Assembly (NCBI RefSeq): GCF_030867095.1 | Contig: NC_081828.1 | Coordinates: forward strand, 4,346,001-4,410,000 | Direction: 5' to 3' | Length of the DNA stretch: 64,000 nucleotides | From: Alligator mississippiensis | Taxonomy: Eukaryota > Chordata > Crocodylia > Alligatoridae | Part shown: positions 39,001 to 47,714 of the stretch, one piece after another | Numbering within the stretch: position 1 is the stretch's first letter | How the letters are laid out: the number at the start of each line of letters is the position of its first letter | Notes under the pieces: generated by a model | Database searches by the model: none | What the model was told of the DNA's origin: nothing | The model's input: the letters and a program-made list of their open reading frames with translations, nothing else | Position numbers and translations under genes: made by a program

Positions 39001-39031
39001 TGAGCGCGTTCAGCTCCTTGCGCTTCTTCAT
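16781..39031 (-). CDS. EFCAB14: EFCAB14, EF-hand calcium-binding domain-containing protein 14 (complete, 11 coding exons)
   Basis: This is a single-pass membrane protein with C-terminal EF-hands whose cellular role is poorly known. Coding exons on the minus strand: 38835-39031, 36667-36815, 32288-32433, 29030-29128, 23413-23523, 22057-22158, 20978-21169, 20309-20395, 19041-19152, 17746-17874, 16781-16956. They total 1500 bases, phases agree throughout, giving 499 residues (human 495). The start [16 protein letters not shown] matches human. Next come an acidic/serine stretch, a cysteine-rich membrane segment (about 76-98, ending CVGLVWM), a long coiled-coil-like middle ([36 protein letters not shown]), then two EF-hand loops, [12 protein letters not shown] (451-462) and [12 protein letters not shown] (481-492), and the end LRLALDV. 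Upstream of the ATG the frame stays open for over 100 codons through GC-rich DNA and repeats, so an N-terminal extension cannot be excluded, but homology favours this start. Confidence 0.96.
17957..18047. repeat. (CA)n microsatellite followed by a stem-loop
   Basis: A GC/CA dinucleotide run at about 17956-17998 contains roughly 20 CA units. Directly after it, CGAAGGCCT and AGGCCTTCG (about 17999-18047) form a hairpin with an AT-rich loop. It lies in the EFCAB14 intron between exons 9 and 10. Confidence 0.85.
22796..23369. mobile_element. hAT-like non-autonomous element, 574 bp
   Basis: The ends TAGGGGTGCACCGATA and TTGGCACACCCCTA are inverted repeats. The eight bases on either side, ATACTATT and GCACTATT, agree at six positions. 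Subterminal ATCGGTTAGCTATC and GGCTATCGGTATTGG also mirror each other. The GC-rich middle carries no transposase. It sits in the EFCAB14 intron between exons 5 and 6, its right end only 43 bases from exon 5. Confidence 0.75.
24835..24960. repeat. Interspersed repeat copy (AAGCTTTTGGG family)
   Basis: AGTTGGAAAAATTGTTCTTTGC, cut by the next conserved block AAGCTTTTGGGTGCAAGC and ACCCTTCTTCAGGCAG, recurs at 45671-45775 and, reversed, at 58630-58695. The inverted copies at 40551-40690 carry the same core. I cannot name the family. It is intronic in EFCAB14. Confidence 0.65.
26577..28915 (-). mobile_element. CR1 LINE, 5'-truncated, about 2.3 kb, decayed
   Basis: The left end (CATAGACTCATAAAAGAGCA...GGAAGGGGCCTCC) is the reverse complement of a CR1 3' tail, so the element reads leftwards. 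Reverse-transcriptase pieces are legible on the minus strand, for example [13 protein letters not shown] and [14 protein letters not shown] at 27489-27695, and reversed CR1 protein-coding sequence continues to about 28900. Many stops and frameshifts separate the pieces. It lies in the EFCAB14 intron between exons 4 and 5. Confidence 0.9.
30035..30400 (+). mobile_element. MIR/L2-like old retroposon remnant
   Basis: GTGTGACTTTAGACAGGTCACTT and TCCTGGAAAATGGGGATAAT resemble, in order, the core and the following region of MIR-type SINEs. A tail GCTGTAAGTCACCCTGAACC..GGGCAGTATA..AAATAAATAAA resembles the 3' end of L2-related retroposons of reptiles. It is either one composite or two neighbouring old copies; similarity is judged by eye. 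Confidence 0.45.
31590..31668 (+). mobile_element. CR1 3' tail fragment
   Basis: GAGCTGGACTCGATCTTGTA followed by CCCTTCTAGCCCTGAAC matches the end of CR1 copies such as the one ending near 47700. Only about 80 bp survive. Confidence 0.55.
34320..34655 (-). mobile_element. CR1 LINE fragment
   Basis: Read on the minus strand, this is the C-terminal part of the CR1 reverse-transcriptase frame: the bases of [20 protein letters not shown] and [14 protein letters not shown] are recognisable, compare LFSLRKRRLRGDF and [10 protein letters not shown] in the copy at 46190. About 330 bp remain. Confidence 0.8.
35804..35886. repeat. 27-bp tandem repeat, three copies
   Basis: TGAGGCCAGCCCGTTGAATC, TGAGGCGAGCCCATTGAACC and TGAGGCCAACCCATTAAATT start successive 27-bp units. 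It is just left of the membrane-type open frame at 35948. Confidence 0.75.
35948..36145 (+). CDS. Unconfirmed small open frame with one predicted membrane segment (65 codons)
   Basis: The frame starts at an ATG, has two N-glycosylation-type sequons (NNS/NST and NLT) and several cysteines in the first 25 residues. A strongly hydrophobic stretch follows ([18 protein letters not shown]), then a basic tail [18 protein letters not shown] follows directly after the stop (about 36146). The layout recalls KCNE potassium-channel subunits (EAL..YIRSK), but the spacing differs by two residues and the conserved cytoplasmic part after the helix is missing. It lies antisense in an EFCAB14 intron, next to a tandem repeat. 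It may be chance, part of an unidentified mobile element, or a real microprotein. Confidence 0.2.
   Translation: MKNNSTDSNLTFSCNCSCFCNTNSYSIVWEGSAFEALFLIYVIIVLLMFVVFLKAKQCYIRSKEF
36919..37180. mobile_element. hAT-like MITE with purine-rich core
   Basis: CAGGGGTAGCCAACTTATGG at the left and AAAAAGGTTGCCCCTCAATT at the right are imperfect inverted repeats, flanked by GTATAACT and ATATAACT. The core 36955-37130 is strongly purine-biased (GGGAGGGAGGGC, AGAGAGAGC). The open frames in it are compositional. It lies in EFCAB14 intron 1. Confidence 0.55.
37955..38025. repeat. AT-rich palindromic microsatellite
   Basis: Two stretches of ATAATAATTATTATAATAAT type, each self-complementary, flank AACAGTAATAACATTGG. 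They lie in EFCAB14 intron 1. Confidence 0.7.
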
Positions 39032-39310
39032 CCTCTTGTGCGGCGTCGCCGGGGCCCCCGCGGGCTGCGGCCCGACTCCCCGCGCCGCCGCCGCGCCCCG
39101 GCTCTCCAGCTTGCGGCGGCTGCGCGGGGCCCACGAGGAAGCGGACGGGGCCGCACGCCAGTCAGCGAGGCCAGGCGCCCTGGGGCCGCGGCCGCTGCCA
39201 CCGCCCGCTCGCCGACAGCGCCGCTGGTGCCGCCGAGGCCATGGCGGCCGCTGAGGGGAGGCCGCCTCAGCGGCCGGGACCAGCCGGCGCGCCCCACCTG
39301 CTAGCAACGG
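38800..39310. promoter_or_regulatory. CpG-rich first exon and promoter of EFCAB14
   Basis: GC- and CG-dense DNA covers EFCAB14 exon 1 and about 280 bp upstream. GCTGATTGGCCGGCC (inverted CCAAT) and GGGGCGGGGGC (GC box) lie at 39315-39345, where the tandem array begins. No TATA box is evident. Confidence 0.65.
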
Positions 39311-39312
39311 CG

Positions 39313-40100
39313 CCGCTGATTGGCCGGCCGCCACGGGGCGGGGGCATGAAGGCGCCAATCGCCGCTGAGGACAGGGATACACCCGGCATGGCACTTCTGA
39401 TAGCAACGGCGTCTCTAACTGGTCCGTTGCCACTTGGGGGAGGGAGGCATGAAAGGGCCAATCGCCGCTGAGGACAGGGATACACCCGGCATGGCACTTC
39501 TGATAGTAACGGCGTCTCTAATTAGTCTGCCGCCGCTTGGGGGGAGGGAGGCATGAAAAGGCCAATTGCTGCTGAGGACAGGGATGTACCCGGCATGACA
39601 CTTCTGATAGTAACGGCGTCTCTAATTAGTCTGCCGCCGCTTGGGGGGAGGGAGGTATGAAAAGGCCAATCGCTGCTGAGGACAGGGATGTACCCGGCAT
39701 GACACTTCTGATAGTAACGGCGTTTTTAATTAGTCTGCCGCCGCTTGGGGGAGGGAGGCATGAAAAGGCCAATCGCTGCTGAGGACAGGTATGCACAAGG
39801 CATGGCCCCTCGGATACTAACGGTCTCTCTGATTGGTCTGCCGGCGCCAAGGGGCGGGGGCATGAAAGAGCCAATCGTCGCTGAGGACTGGGAAGCACTG
39901 GTAGGGCACTTCTGAGAGTAACGGCTTCTCTGATAGGTTCTCTGGCCGCCAAAGGGAAGGGGGGGTATGAAAAGGCCAATCGCCGCCGAGGACAGGGAAA
40001 CAGTCGGCATGGCACATCTGAAAGTAACAGCCTCTCTGATTGGCTTGCCGGAGCCAAGGGGAGGACAGGGCATTAAAGGGCCAGTCAGCCCCGGGGTGTT
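39313..40100. repeat. About 104-bp tandem repeat, eight units, carrying CCAAT and TAACGG motifs
   Basis: Units start near 39316, 39419, 39522, 39626, 39730, 39833, 39934 and 40040. The core GCATGAAAAGGCCAATCG is followed by GCTGAGGACAGGGAT and then CTTCTGATAGTAACGGCG. Units 1-7 keep CCAAT, and units 1, 6 and 8 also keep GATTGG. Several have a GGGGCGGGG or GGGGAGGGAGG run. The array abuts the EFCAB14 promoter, so it looks like amplification of a promoter module. Confidence 0.9.
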
Positions 40101-40147
40101 CGGAGAGTTGGGTCGAGTTTCCCGACCGGCAGCTTCGTGGTTTATTT

Positions 40148-40380
40148 CAGGGATCCTCATTTCAACGGATTAAACCCCTCCCCCCCCCCCAATTTTCCAT
40201 AAAAAAACCCCCTAACCATAAATTCACATTTTTCTGTGATTAAAACAAAACACTGCTATTTATGCGTCTTTAGATTAAGGGTGTTTCATTTAAATCATGG
40301 AAAAAATGTGGATTTGGGCTTACATTTTTTAACCAAAAACTTAGGGGGGGGGGGTAAATTGGAGAAAACCGGGATCCCTG
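40148..40380. mobile_element. Small non-autonomous DNA element with CAGGGATCC ends
   Basis: CAGGGATCC at the left and GGATCCCTG at the right are perfect 9-bp inverted ends. Inside, CCCCTCCCCCCCCCC and GGGGGGGGGGTAAATT, and CCATAAATTCACATTTTT and AAATGTGGATTTGG, are also mirrored. A second copy is at 49813-50047. Target duplications are unclear here. Confidence 0.6.
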
Positions 40381-40550
40381 AATTGATCCTCTCCCCGATT
40401 CCTGCTAATCTCTCCCCACTCTGCACATGTGCGTGGCTCCTCACGCCTGCTAATCGGACTAGAAATGCTATTTTTGGCTCAGAGATGATACCTTGTATTC
40501 AACCAACTAAGAAGGTGCAACGACAACAACAACAAAACCATCTGTTCGTG

Positions 40551-40690
40551 CAAGCTTTCGGGCTCACGGGCCCTTCCTCAGGCTCCGGGAAAAGTAAAGA
40601 TGGTAAATGGTCCCAGTGTTTAAATATACACTTCTTGCCAGCTTTAATTTTCCCGGAGCCTGAGGAAGGGTGCGTGAGCCCGAAAGTTTG
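40551..40690. repeat. Third fold-back: 43-bp inverted repeats around a 54-bp spacer
   Basis: Left arm 40551-40593 (CAAGCTTTCGGGCTCACGGG...) and right arm 40648-40690 are reverse complements with only a few differences. The arm is the same repeat seen linearly at 24835 and 45671 (AAGCTTTTGGG..CCCTTCTTCAGGC). Confidence 0.85.
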
Positions 40691-40857
40691 CAGAAAAAGG
40701 TTATTTTATTTATTTTACGATTTCTTAATTGGCCTAAAAAATGGTATCGTCTCTGAGCCACGAGGTCGGGAGTTCTGCATTTCTTTGTGTCTCGGACCAA
40801 ATACATCTCTGCAACAGTAATCAAACCACCCTTTCTTCTGCAGCTCTGCTGTCTGTC

Positions 40858-42100
40858 ACCCCCCAGCCCCACCACGACACCCCAATCCCCCCCACCTCAC
40901 CAGGACACCCCAATCCCCACCCAAACCCACCATGACACCCCAGTCCCCCCTCACTTCACCACAACACCCCAATCTGTACCATGACACCCCAAACCCCACC
41001 CAACCCCACCAGGACACCCCAATCCCCACCACGACACCCCAACCCCCCACCTCACCAGGACACCCCAATCCCCACCCAAACCCACCACGACACCCCAGTC
41101 CCCCCTCACTTCACCACAACACCCCAATCTGTACCACGACACCCCAAACCCCACCCAACCCCACCAGGACACCCCAATCCCCACCACGACACCCCAACCC
41201 CCCACCTCACCAGGACACCCCAATCCCCACCCAAACCCACCATGACACCCCAGTCCCCCCTCACTTCACCACAACACCCCAATCTGTACCACGACACCCC
41301 AAACCCCACCCAACCCCACCAGGACACCCCAATCCCCACCACGACACCCCAACCCCCCACCTCACCAGGACACCCCAATCCCCACCCAAACCCACCATGA
41401 CACCCAAACCCCCCACCTCACCAGAACACCCCAATCCCCACCCAACCCCACCAGGACACCCCAATCCCCCCCACCTCACCAGGACACCCCAATCCCTACC
41501 CAACCCCACCACGACACCCAATCCCCCACCTCACCATGACACCCCAATCCCCACCCAACCCCACCAGGACAACCAATCCCCCCCACCTCACCAGGACACC
41601 CCAATCCCTACCCAACCCCACCATGACACCCAATCCCCCACCTCACCATGACACCCCAATCCCCACCCAACCCCACCAGGACAACCCAATCCCCCCCACC
41701 TCACCAGGACACCCCAATCCCCACCCAACCCCACCAGGACACCCAATCCCCCCCACCTCACCATGACACCCCAATCCCCACCCAACCCCACCAGGACAAC
41801 CCAATCCCCCCCACCTCACCAGGACACCCCAATCCCCACCCAACCCCACCAGGACACCCAATCCCCCCCACCTCATCAGGACACTCCAATCCCCACCCAA
41901 CCCCACCAGGACAACCAATCCCCCCCACCTCACCAGGACACCCCAATCCCTACCCAACCCCACCACGACACCCCAATCCCCCCCCCCACCTCACCAGGAC
42001 ACCCCAATCCCTACCCAACCCCACCACGAAACCCCAACCCCCACCCAACCCTACCAGGACACCCCAATCCGCCCCAGCCCCACCACAATACCCCCCTTCC
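40858..42100. repeat. C-rich 31-bp minisatellite with 155-bp higher-order units
   Basis: Units of the type CACCCCAATCCCCACCCAAC + CCCACCAGGA repeat for 1.24 kb. The variant CAGTCCCCCCTCACTTCACC recurs at 40941, 41096 and 41251, exactly 155 bp apart (five 31-bp units), so the left half is a higher-order array; the right half is a looser mixture. The plus strand is almost free of G outside GACA/GGACA. All frames stay open and give proline/threonine-rich peptides, which are not genes. Confidence 0.95.
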
Positions 42101-45100
42101 CCCTCCAATTCCACTCTCTATCGGCTCCTCCTCGCCCTGGAGCTCCTCTTTCACAGCCCTGCAGACTGCTTTTTAACTCCTTCCCCTGAAATGGCCCTGC
42201 GCTTAGACCCTCATCAAGAAGTCAGGCTGGGAGAGGACCTCAAGAGGTGATGTAGTCCAAACAGAGATCACACCGGCCACCTTGGTGTTACTAGCCCCAG
42301 GCTCCAAGCAACCGAGTTCTAGTTGGTTTAGCTTCAACACGGCCCTAGCCCCCTCCCAGCCTAGTAGTTGCCAACCCCGTTTGAATTTATTTCGGGAGAT
42401 TTCTGGAACGCCAACCTGCCCGCGACAATGCGAACGTGCCCGTGTGCTTTCATATATCAGTTATGAACTACAGTGCATAGACTTTACATCAGGAAGGCAA
42501 ATGCACATGACTATTACATTTAAAACAAACCTGCTGGACTACTGCATAAAATCAGATTCAACATTTCATCACATCTATTTTAATGAATGCCCTATCGTTT
42601 ATCTCCCAGGTGACTCTCAGCTGTCTGCTGGAGATTTATATCTAATCCCTGGAGTCTCCAGGGCAATCCTGGAGGGTTGGGGACCCTCTTGATATCATCC
42701 AGCAAATTCGTGCACTTTCCAGTAGCTCTCTTTGTTTTTGCTTTGAGCGTAAACTGAACAACATAGGGCTGGCCTCCCTTAGGGTATTAGTAAAGCATAT
42801 CGTTTCCCTTTAACTGCTGAAAAATGTGTGTTGTGTTATGTATGATGATGTGCCACAACATCTGCACCCAGCTTTTCTAAATCCCAGATCTGGCCATGCT
42901 TACATATCATTCCCAAGAGAAACCCAGAGGTTTCAAATAGGAATCTGTAGTGTCAAGAACATCCCGCTGTGGTCTGAGTAGATTTGCTCTATTATTTTCC
43001 TGTAGTAAATGAGTGAAAGCCAAGAGCAGGTATTTTCCAAAGGATGCCTCGCGTCTAACAAGGGGAACCTTGAGTCTATAAAGGTTGCAAACCATCAGTC
43101 TAGGGATTTGTTTAGGCAGTGGCTAGTTGTTGCAGGGTTATGTCAGGATGGCACACATTGAGACCAGATTAAAAAAAAAGAAAAGATTCACATATACTTA
43201 AGACAGAAAAAAATGTTTTTATCATTTTTGACCAAGAACAGCTTTTGCAGTGGACCAAGCTAGATAATAAAATGAGCCGAGAGGTATGGCTTTGGGGGGT
43301 AAGAGTGAATGAACACTTGTATCAGTGGAAAAGATTGTTGTTTTTGCCCTCGCTGTACAATTCCCTTCAGTGTAGGTGTGTAAACATGCATACTGGATGT
43401 GGCCAGGTGTGTATCACACGTGAGTGTGGCTGCTTCTGAAGCAGCAGGTGCTAGTAACTGCTGGACTATCCAGACCAAGGAAGTCCTGGTAGACCAGTGG
43501 CAAATCTTTTGATTTTTGGATATGCACAATTGAAAATGAAAATATGCAGCACTGGAACAACACACAGATTCAGTGTACAGTACTCACTGAATATGTCTGC
43601 AAATCAAAGGCTTCAAGGTCTTTAAACTGCAGTTGGCTTTCTTTTCTTTCAATTTACTTTATATTGCAGCCATGCCACAAAGCATGTTACATTATCCTAC
43701 GCTCCTGGGCTGCATGCTGGTGCCCAAGTTTTAGCTAGCTCAAAGGTAAGCCAGGTTTTCCCTCGTTACACTGAAGTCACATCTGTGTATTAACTTCAGG
43801 CACCCCAGGCAAAAAACTACCACTTCTATCTGCCCCACTTGGGAGGGCTACAACGAGGACAAATTTCTTTGCTACTCTGCCAGCGTGCTGAAAGATTTGG
43901 GAAACCTGCTTTGCAATCAGGAATGAATTGCTAGCAGCCGTCAGCAGGTCTCCGGAGCCCGCATCTGGGGCAGCGTTCCCCACGTGTGCACCAAATCCTA
44001 ATGCAGCATTAACAGTGACTCTAGTGGGAACCCTATTTGTTTAACGAGAGCAGCTCAACGACGGTTTTGACGAGCGTCACAGAACAATATCCATCGGATC
44101 CTTATAATTATGCATTCTCACGTGGTACCAATAAAAAGAAATGAGCAATCATGAGTCACTTGAAAGGAGCATTGCTTCCTGAACCAGTATTTTCTGTAGG
44201 AAATTTTCTCACGGCAGTTCGTCTGAACATGTTGATCATTGCAGAGAACACTCAATGTATCCAGCAAAGCACTTGGGTTGCCTGTTGTTGGGTCGATCTC
44301 CCCATAATAGAAGGAGAATTAGAGGTGTCAGAAGCGTGACCAAGCAGGATCAGGCGCAGACTGCGAGTTTAGCAATGGGCACAAGTTAGGATTGCCCGCA
44401 GCCGTCACCTAGCACACCTCGAACGATCGATGGTAGATGGAGGTGATGATCACTTAGATTATTTTGTTTAGAGATTCAGGGAGGTGGGTAAGTCGCCTGT
44501 CCCATGCTTTCACCAGCACTTACAAAGCAATTTCTCGGAGTGAAAATGCAGAAAGAACAGGCATATCTTCTCTTTCCATAGATAATGGACCTCTGCTTGG
44601 ACCCTGCCTTCACAAAAGCCTTACTGAATTTACGCACCCAGATCGGGGTCATTTCAGACCAGCTCGGGTGTAGACTCCCCACAGGACAGGTTGGAACTTT
44701 TCTGCCAGAAACAGGGGTTTGGGGGGTGGGTGGAAATTGAGGTTTCTGCCAAAACGACAGTTTAAAAATATGAGTTTTTCATTAAAAAAAAACCAAACAA
44801 ATCCTGAAACATTTTCAACTAAAAATGAACATCTTGAATATTTAGTTGTTCAAAGAAAAACGCTTTTCATTCACAAAGAAAGGTCCTCACTCTAATTCCC
44901 TAGGGACCCTTATTAGCACCATAATCTTTGGCTGCTTACCTACCCGCACAACACACATTTTCAGTGGTTGGATTGAAAAGGTTATACTTCATCTCGCAAA
45001 AGTTTTGTGTAATGGGGAGACTCCCCCAGACCGGTATCAAACTGGTTATATCCCTTTCGTTTCTGACTGCCAACCTACCAGCCACGAGTTATTCCAGTAA

Positions 45101-45655
45101 GTGTGCTTTAGATTCATAACAAAATATTTGCATACACCGTGCCACTTATTGAATGATTTTGGTATAAAAATCACACCTTTAAATTTGTACAGCTCTGCCT
45201 AAAACATGAATAGTGGTTCACAACAACAACCAAAAGCATGTTGGCTTTAGGAAGAGACGAAAATCAAGACTATCAGGGTCACTTAATGATGCAGAACCTA
45301 AAAATGACTCCCTGTCTTTTCTTTGTGACAAACTTTGCCGTTCTCCCTAGCCCCAGAGGAAATCTAGTGATTTTGGGGCTGAGCAAAGCCAGTGCTGTAA
45401 AGCACAGCTGCATTATAGACAGGACAGGCAGTGACTCCTAGAGTTAAGGCTGCCCAACACTTTTTTTCCATAATAAGACTTTGCTTCCTGATGCTTAAAA
45501 CTTTGCCAAAAAGATGGAATTTGTCCTTGTTGTGTGTCTACCTGTATTACAACCATTTGGGACATGGCAATAAATATGGTTCGGCTGTTTTTCAGAGCGA
45601 GGTTAAATAGCAATCCATTGGTTCGGCCTATCTTCCTTCATTAATGAAGGCAGGC
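42101..45655. other. Intergenic sequence between EFCAB14 and CYP4
   Basis: A possible old DNA element with ends AGTTGCCAACCCCG and GGAGGGTTGGGGACC spans about 42364-42687. A CR1-like scrap (AGAGGACCTCAAGAGGTGAT) is at about 42232. The rest shows no gene or named repeat. Confidence 0.45.
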
Positions 45656-45659
45656 CAGG

Positions 45660-45865
45660 TGCTTTGAATTGATGTGATCTCTTTTATTAGACCAACTGAG
45701 TCATTGGAAAAAAGATCTTAGCAAGCTTTTGGGCGCAATCACCCTTCTTTAGGCACAGCGAGTCTCTGCTGTTCTCCAACAAGACTCCAAGGAATAATTA
45801 TAATGATTCTTGAACAATAATTATTATTATTATGAATGAAGGAATAATAATTATTATTGAAGAGA
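45660..45865. repeat. AAGCTTTTGGG-family repeat followed by AT-rich palindromes
   Basis: GTGATCTCTTTTATTAGACC, AACTGAGTCATTGGAAAAAA, GCAAGCTTTTGGGCGCAATC and ACCCTTCTTTAGGCACAG form the longest linear copy of the family. From 45797 AATAATTATTATTATTAT and its complement form a self-pairing microsatellite. Confidence 0.65.
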
Positions 45866-46189
45866 ACTGAAAGGGAGATCAGGCCTGGAAGTGACTGAAA
45901 GACCAGTGCCAATATAACAGCTGATGACTGTTTCTCTGCAAAGCTCGGACGTCTCCAAACTTTGGAGCAAGGAGTTGACATTTAGCAGGGGACTGGCTTT
46001 GTGCGGATGGGAGGGGCAGGGTGTGAGTCAGGGGGATGAATGAGAGACAAGAACCCAAAGTTGGTCCTGGGGCCATAAGTGGGCTGGTTGGTTACTGGGA
46101 AAGGACCCAAGCATGCAGGACCGGGACTGGGATGTACAGCTAAACCATAAGGGGGAACTGAAGGACATTTGGATGAGGAGCTCTGCGGG

Positions 46190-47708
46190 TTGGAAGGAGG
46201 GAACAGGATAGCAGCAAAGCTAACTATCATCATTGCAGAGCCACTGGCGGGAATATTTGAACGCTCGTGGCACATGGGCCAAGTCCCGGAGGACTGGAAA
46301 AGGGCCAATGTGGTCCCCATTTTCAAGAAGGGGAGGAAGGAGGACCCAGGCAACTATAGGCCAGTCAGTCTCACCTCCATCCTTGGCAAAGTCTTTGAAA
46401 AAATTATCAAGGCTCACATTTGCGAGAGCCCAGCAGGGCAAATTATGCTGAGGGGAAACCAGCACGGGTTCGTAGCAGGCAAATCATGCCTGACCAATCT
46501 AGTCTCTTTCTATGACCAGGTTACGAAACGCCTGGACACAGGAGGAGGGGTGGATGTCGTATACTTAGACTTCAGGAAGGCCTTCGATACGGTATCCCAC
46601 CCCATACTGGTGAACAAGTTAAGAGGCTGTGATGTGGATGACTGCACAGTCCGCTGGGTGGCGAATTGGCTGGAGGGTCGCACCCAGAGAGTCGTGGTGG
46701 ATGGGTCGGTCTCGACCTGGAAGGGTGTGGGCAGTGGGGTCCTGCAGGGCTCGGTCCTTGGACCGATACTCTTCAATGTCTTCATCAGCGACTTGGACAA
46801 GGGAGTCAAAAGTACTCTGTCCAAGTTTGCGAATGACACAAAGCTATGGGGAGAAGTGGACACGCTGGAGGGCAGGGAACAGCTGCAAGCAGACCTGGAC
46901 AGGTTGGACAAGTGGGCAGAAAACAACAGGATGCAGTTCAACAAGGAGAAATGCAAAGTGCTGCACCTAGGGAGGAAAAATGTCCAGCACACCTACAGCC
47001 TAGGGAATGACCTGCTGGGTGGCACGGAGGTGGAAAGGGATCTTGGAGTCCTAGTGGACATGAGCCGGCAGTGTGACGAAGCCATCAGAAAAGCCAATGG
47101 CACTTTATCGTGCATCAGCAGATGCATGACGAATAGGTCCAAGGAGGTGATACTTCCCCTCTATCGGGTGCTGGTCAGACCGCAGTTGGAGTACTGCGTG
47201 CAATTCTGGGCGCCGCACTTCAAGAAGGATGCGGATAACCTGGAGAGGGTCCAGAGAAGGGCAACTCGTATGGTCAAGGGCCTGCAGACCAAGCCCTACG
47301 AGGAGAGACTAGAGAAACTGGACCTTTTCAGCCTCCGCAAGAGAAGGTTGAGAGGTGACTTTGTGGCTGCCTATAAGTTCATCACGGGGGCACAGAAGGG
47401 AATTGGTGAGGATTTATTCACCAAGGCACCCCCGGGGGTTACAAGAAATAATGGCCACAAGCTAGCAGAGAGCAGATTTAGACTGGACATTAGGAAGAAC
47501 TTCTTCACAGTTCGAGTGGCCAAGGTCTGGAACGGGCTCCCAAGGAAGGTGGTGCTCTCTCCTACCCTGGGGGTCTTCAAGAGGAGGTTAGATGAGTATC
47601 TAGCTGGGGTCATCTAGACCCAGCACTCTTTCCTGCCTGTGCAGGGGGTCGGACTCGATGATCTATTGAGGTCCCTTCCGACCCTAACATCTATGAATCT
47701 ATGAATCT
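46190..47708 (+). mobile_element. CR1 LINE, 5'-truncated, with a 482-codon open reverse-transcriptase frame
   Basis: The open frame 46169-47617 covers the CR1 reverse transcriptase and C-terminal region: [60 protein letters not shown] (first catalytic box), [66 protein letters not shown]. The second catalytic box reads FAND where CR1 has FADD (codon at 46832-46834 AAT), so the enzyme is probably inactive. The N-terminal endonuclease part is missing. The 3' end carries GGGTCGGACTCGATGATCTA.. and ends in repeats of ATCTATGA, as CR1 does. No stop or frameshift breaks the frame, which suggests a fairly recent copy. Confidence 0.95.
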
Positions 47709-47714
47709 AAGGCC

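Noticed and set aside
39032-39433. In-frame extension of EFCAB14 upstream of MKKRKELN
   Set aside because: The frame is open only because of GC-rich promoter and repeat sequence. The human protein begins at the corresponding methionine.
39267-40160. Minus-strand open frames of up to 144 codons with repeated ERPLLSEVPC-like peptides
   Set aside because: They come from the 104-bp tandem array; different units fall in different frames and no start, splice or homology supports them.
40787-42250. Long proline/threonine-rich open frames (up to 239 codons) and glycine/tryptophan-rich frames on the other strand
   Set aside because: They are readings of a C-rich 31-bp minisatellite that lacks stop-forming combinations in all frames; several overlapping frames are equally open.
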